This document shows, piece after piece, positions 6,352 through 6,784 of a stretch of 6,784 nt of DNA. Under the pieces are notes generated by a model. That model ran no database searches and was not told the DNA's origin. It saw only the letters and a list, made by a program, of their open reading frames with translations. A program made the translations under genes and the position numbers. Each line of letters begins with the position of its first letter. The first letter of the stretch is position 1. The stretch is from Candidatus Cloacimonadota bacterium (lineage in GTDB: Bacteria; Cloacimonadota; Cloacimonadia; Cloacimonadales; TCS61), in the NCBI GenBank assembly GCA_011372345.1, contig DRTC01000257.1:1-6784 (forward strand), written 5' to 3'.

Positions 6352-6387
6352 AACTGAACTCCATCTGCTCCGCGATGAAGTCCAGTT
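6352..6387. repeat. Stem-loop, 14-base arms; possible plus-strand terminator
   Basis: Arms AACTGAACTCCATC (6352-6365) and GATGAAGTCCAGTT (6374-6387) enclose an eight-base loop, TGCTCCGC. Two positions mismatch (A-C and C-A) in plus-strand RNA, but both become G-U wobbles in minus-strand RNA. The stem is followed on the plus strand by GTTTTCTTACCTTTTTT, so it could end the regulator transcript despite the mismatches. It sits 117 bases after the regulator stop, within the palindrome cluster. Confidence 0.5.
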
Positions 6388-6414
6388 GTTTTCTTACCTT
6401 TTTTCCTGCAAGTG

Positions 6415-6440
6415 TGCGATTCTGCTATAGCAGATTCGCA
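6415..6440. repeat. 26-base near-perfect palindrome
   Basis: TGCGATTCTGCTA is followed directly by TAGCAGATTCGCA. Twelve of thirteen positions are complementary, with one T-T mismatch. There is no spacer, so it is either a dimeric protein-binding site or the core of a short hairpin with a tight loop. It is the third palindrome in the cluster and differs in sequence from the other two. Confidence 0.65.
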
Positions 6441-6567
6441 GAATTATACTTATCCCCTCAATTAAATCATTATAGAAATTACTATGTATAAACTATTTTC
6501 CTCCAATCTATTTTATTAAATAATAAAGACATACATAATCTTCAATTTCCATTTTTTCCCATTATTC

Positions 6568-6588
6568 AACCAATTAATCAATTTGGTT
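6568..6588. promoter_or_regulatory. Inverted repeat upstream of the last gene
   Basis: AACCAA (6568-6573) and TTGGTT (6583-6588) are separated by nine AT-rich bases, 46 bases before the ATG at 6635. This spacing suits an operator, and TTGGTT could also serve as part of a poor -35. Six-base arms in AT-rich DNA may be chance. Confidence 0.25.
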
Positions 6589-6634
6589 CAAAAAATGTTA
6601 TTAAATTCTACATAAAATTTTTTGGATATAAAAT

Positions 6635-6784
6635 ATGACGGATGAATTTGTTTTACCGGATGGGGAAAAAATTCTGCTTTCTCAAATTTCGGAGATCGGA
6701 GAGATAGTAGATGTTCCCAAAGGCATCGATTCGGAACAAAACATTATCGGATTTACCATCAATTACAAAAACGGTGATTTGAAA
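6635..6784 (+). CDS. Start of an unrecognised protein, cut by window edge
   Basis: ATG at 6635 opens a frame of exactly 50 codons to the window end with no stop. The translation begins MTDEFVLPDGEKILLSQISE and ends with NIIGFTINYKNGDLK. It is acidic, has no signal peptide or membrane segment, and reads like ordinary coding sequence (mixed hydrophobic and charged, no low complexity). The ribosome site is weak: TTTTTTGGATATAAAAT before the ATG, with GGA ten bases upstream. The closing pattern, a hydrophobic strand then an Asn-Gly turn, resembles the lead-in of some leucine-rich-repeat proteins, but that is a faint resemblance only and I assign no function. It follows the palindrome-rich gap and is probably a separate transcription unit from the regulator. 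Confidence 0.6.
   Translation, partial: MTDEFVLPDGEKILLSQISEIGEIVDVPKGIDSEQNIIGFTINYKNGDLK

Larger units (their letters stand above)
6235..6634. other. Gene-free region with palindrome cluster and AT-rich tail
   Basis: About 400 bases without a convincing gene. The first 200 (6237-6440) are clearly GC-richer than the flanking genes and hold three successive imperfect palindromes, listed separately. The remainder (6441-6634) is very AT-rich with a weak AT-only repeat (TTTATT-AAAT-AATAAA) and one inverted repeat before the last gene. No tRNA or recognisable RNA gene is seen. Confidence 0.6.

Noticed and set aside
6237..6440. CRISPR array
   Set aside because: The palindromes differ from one another; there is no identical direct repeat with regular unique spacers and no cas gene.

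Overview
The window is AT-rich bacterial DNA with long open frames, Shine-Dalgarno sequences (GGAGG, AAGGAG) and secreted proteins typical of the FCB group. A secreted protein joins a choice-of-anchor J/cleaved-adhesin type domain to a PKD domain. Another secreted protein is built of Gly-Asn-Asp-x-Tyr repeats, and there is a receiver/sigma-54 regulator. Together with intergenic regions full of GC-richer palindromes, this suggests an uncultured FCB lineage, perhaps Candidatus Cloacimonadota. That assignment is inference; no rRNA or marker gene is present.

Left part (1-4441, minus strand). Reading leftwards from a plausible sigma-70 type promoter (about 4412-4441), three genes follow. The first is a secreted 812-residue protein with twelve D-x-x-G-[NDE]-D-x-Y repeats and a HEAT-like C-terminus (1947-4385). 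The second is a YjjG-type HAD nucleotidase whose start overlaps the previous stop in an ATGA (1270-1950). After 73 bases comes a large secreted anchor-J/PKD protein cut by the window edge (1-1196). The 73-base gap holds two mutually exclusive hairpins, one of which covers the ribosome binding site of the third gene.

Middle (4389-4806). This divergent intergenic region of about 420 bases holds the minus-strand promoter, a possible decayed or unrecognised short reading frame (4451-4685, minus) and a perfect 7+7 palindrome (4754-4769). The palindrome overlaps a weak promoter candidate in front of the regulator gene.

Right part (4807-6784, plus strand). A complete 475-residue receiver/AAA+/Fis-HTH sigma-54 activator (4807-6234) is followed by 400 bases without a clear gene. 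That stretch contains three consecutive imperfect palindromes (6237-6440), then AT-rich DNA with a small inverted repeat. The first 50 codons of an unrecognised gene (6635-6784) end the window.

The two secreted proteins probably act at or outside the cell surface. The regulator has the domains of a two-component output protein, but no histidine kinase is in view and its target is unknown. Nothing here proves a new defence or mobile system. The most unusual items are the D-x-x-G-N-D-x-Y repeat protein, the switch-like leader at 1203-1270 and the palindrome cluster at 6237-6440.
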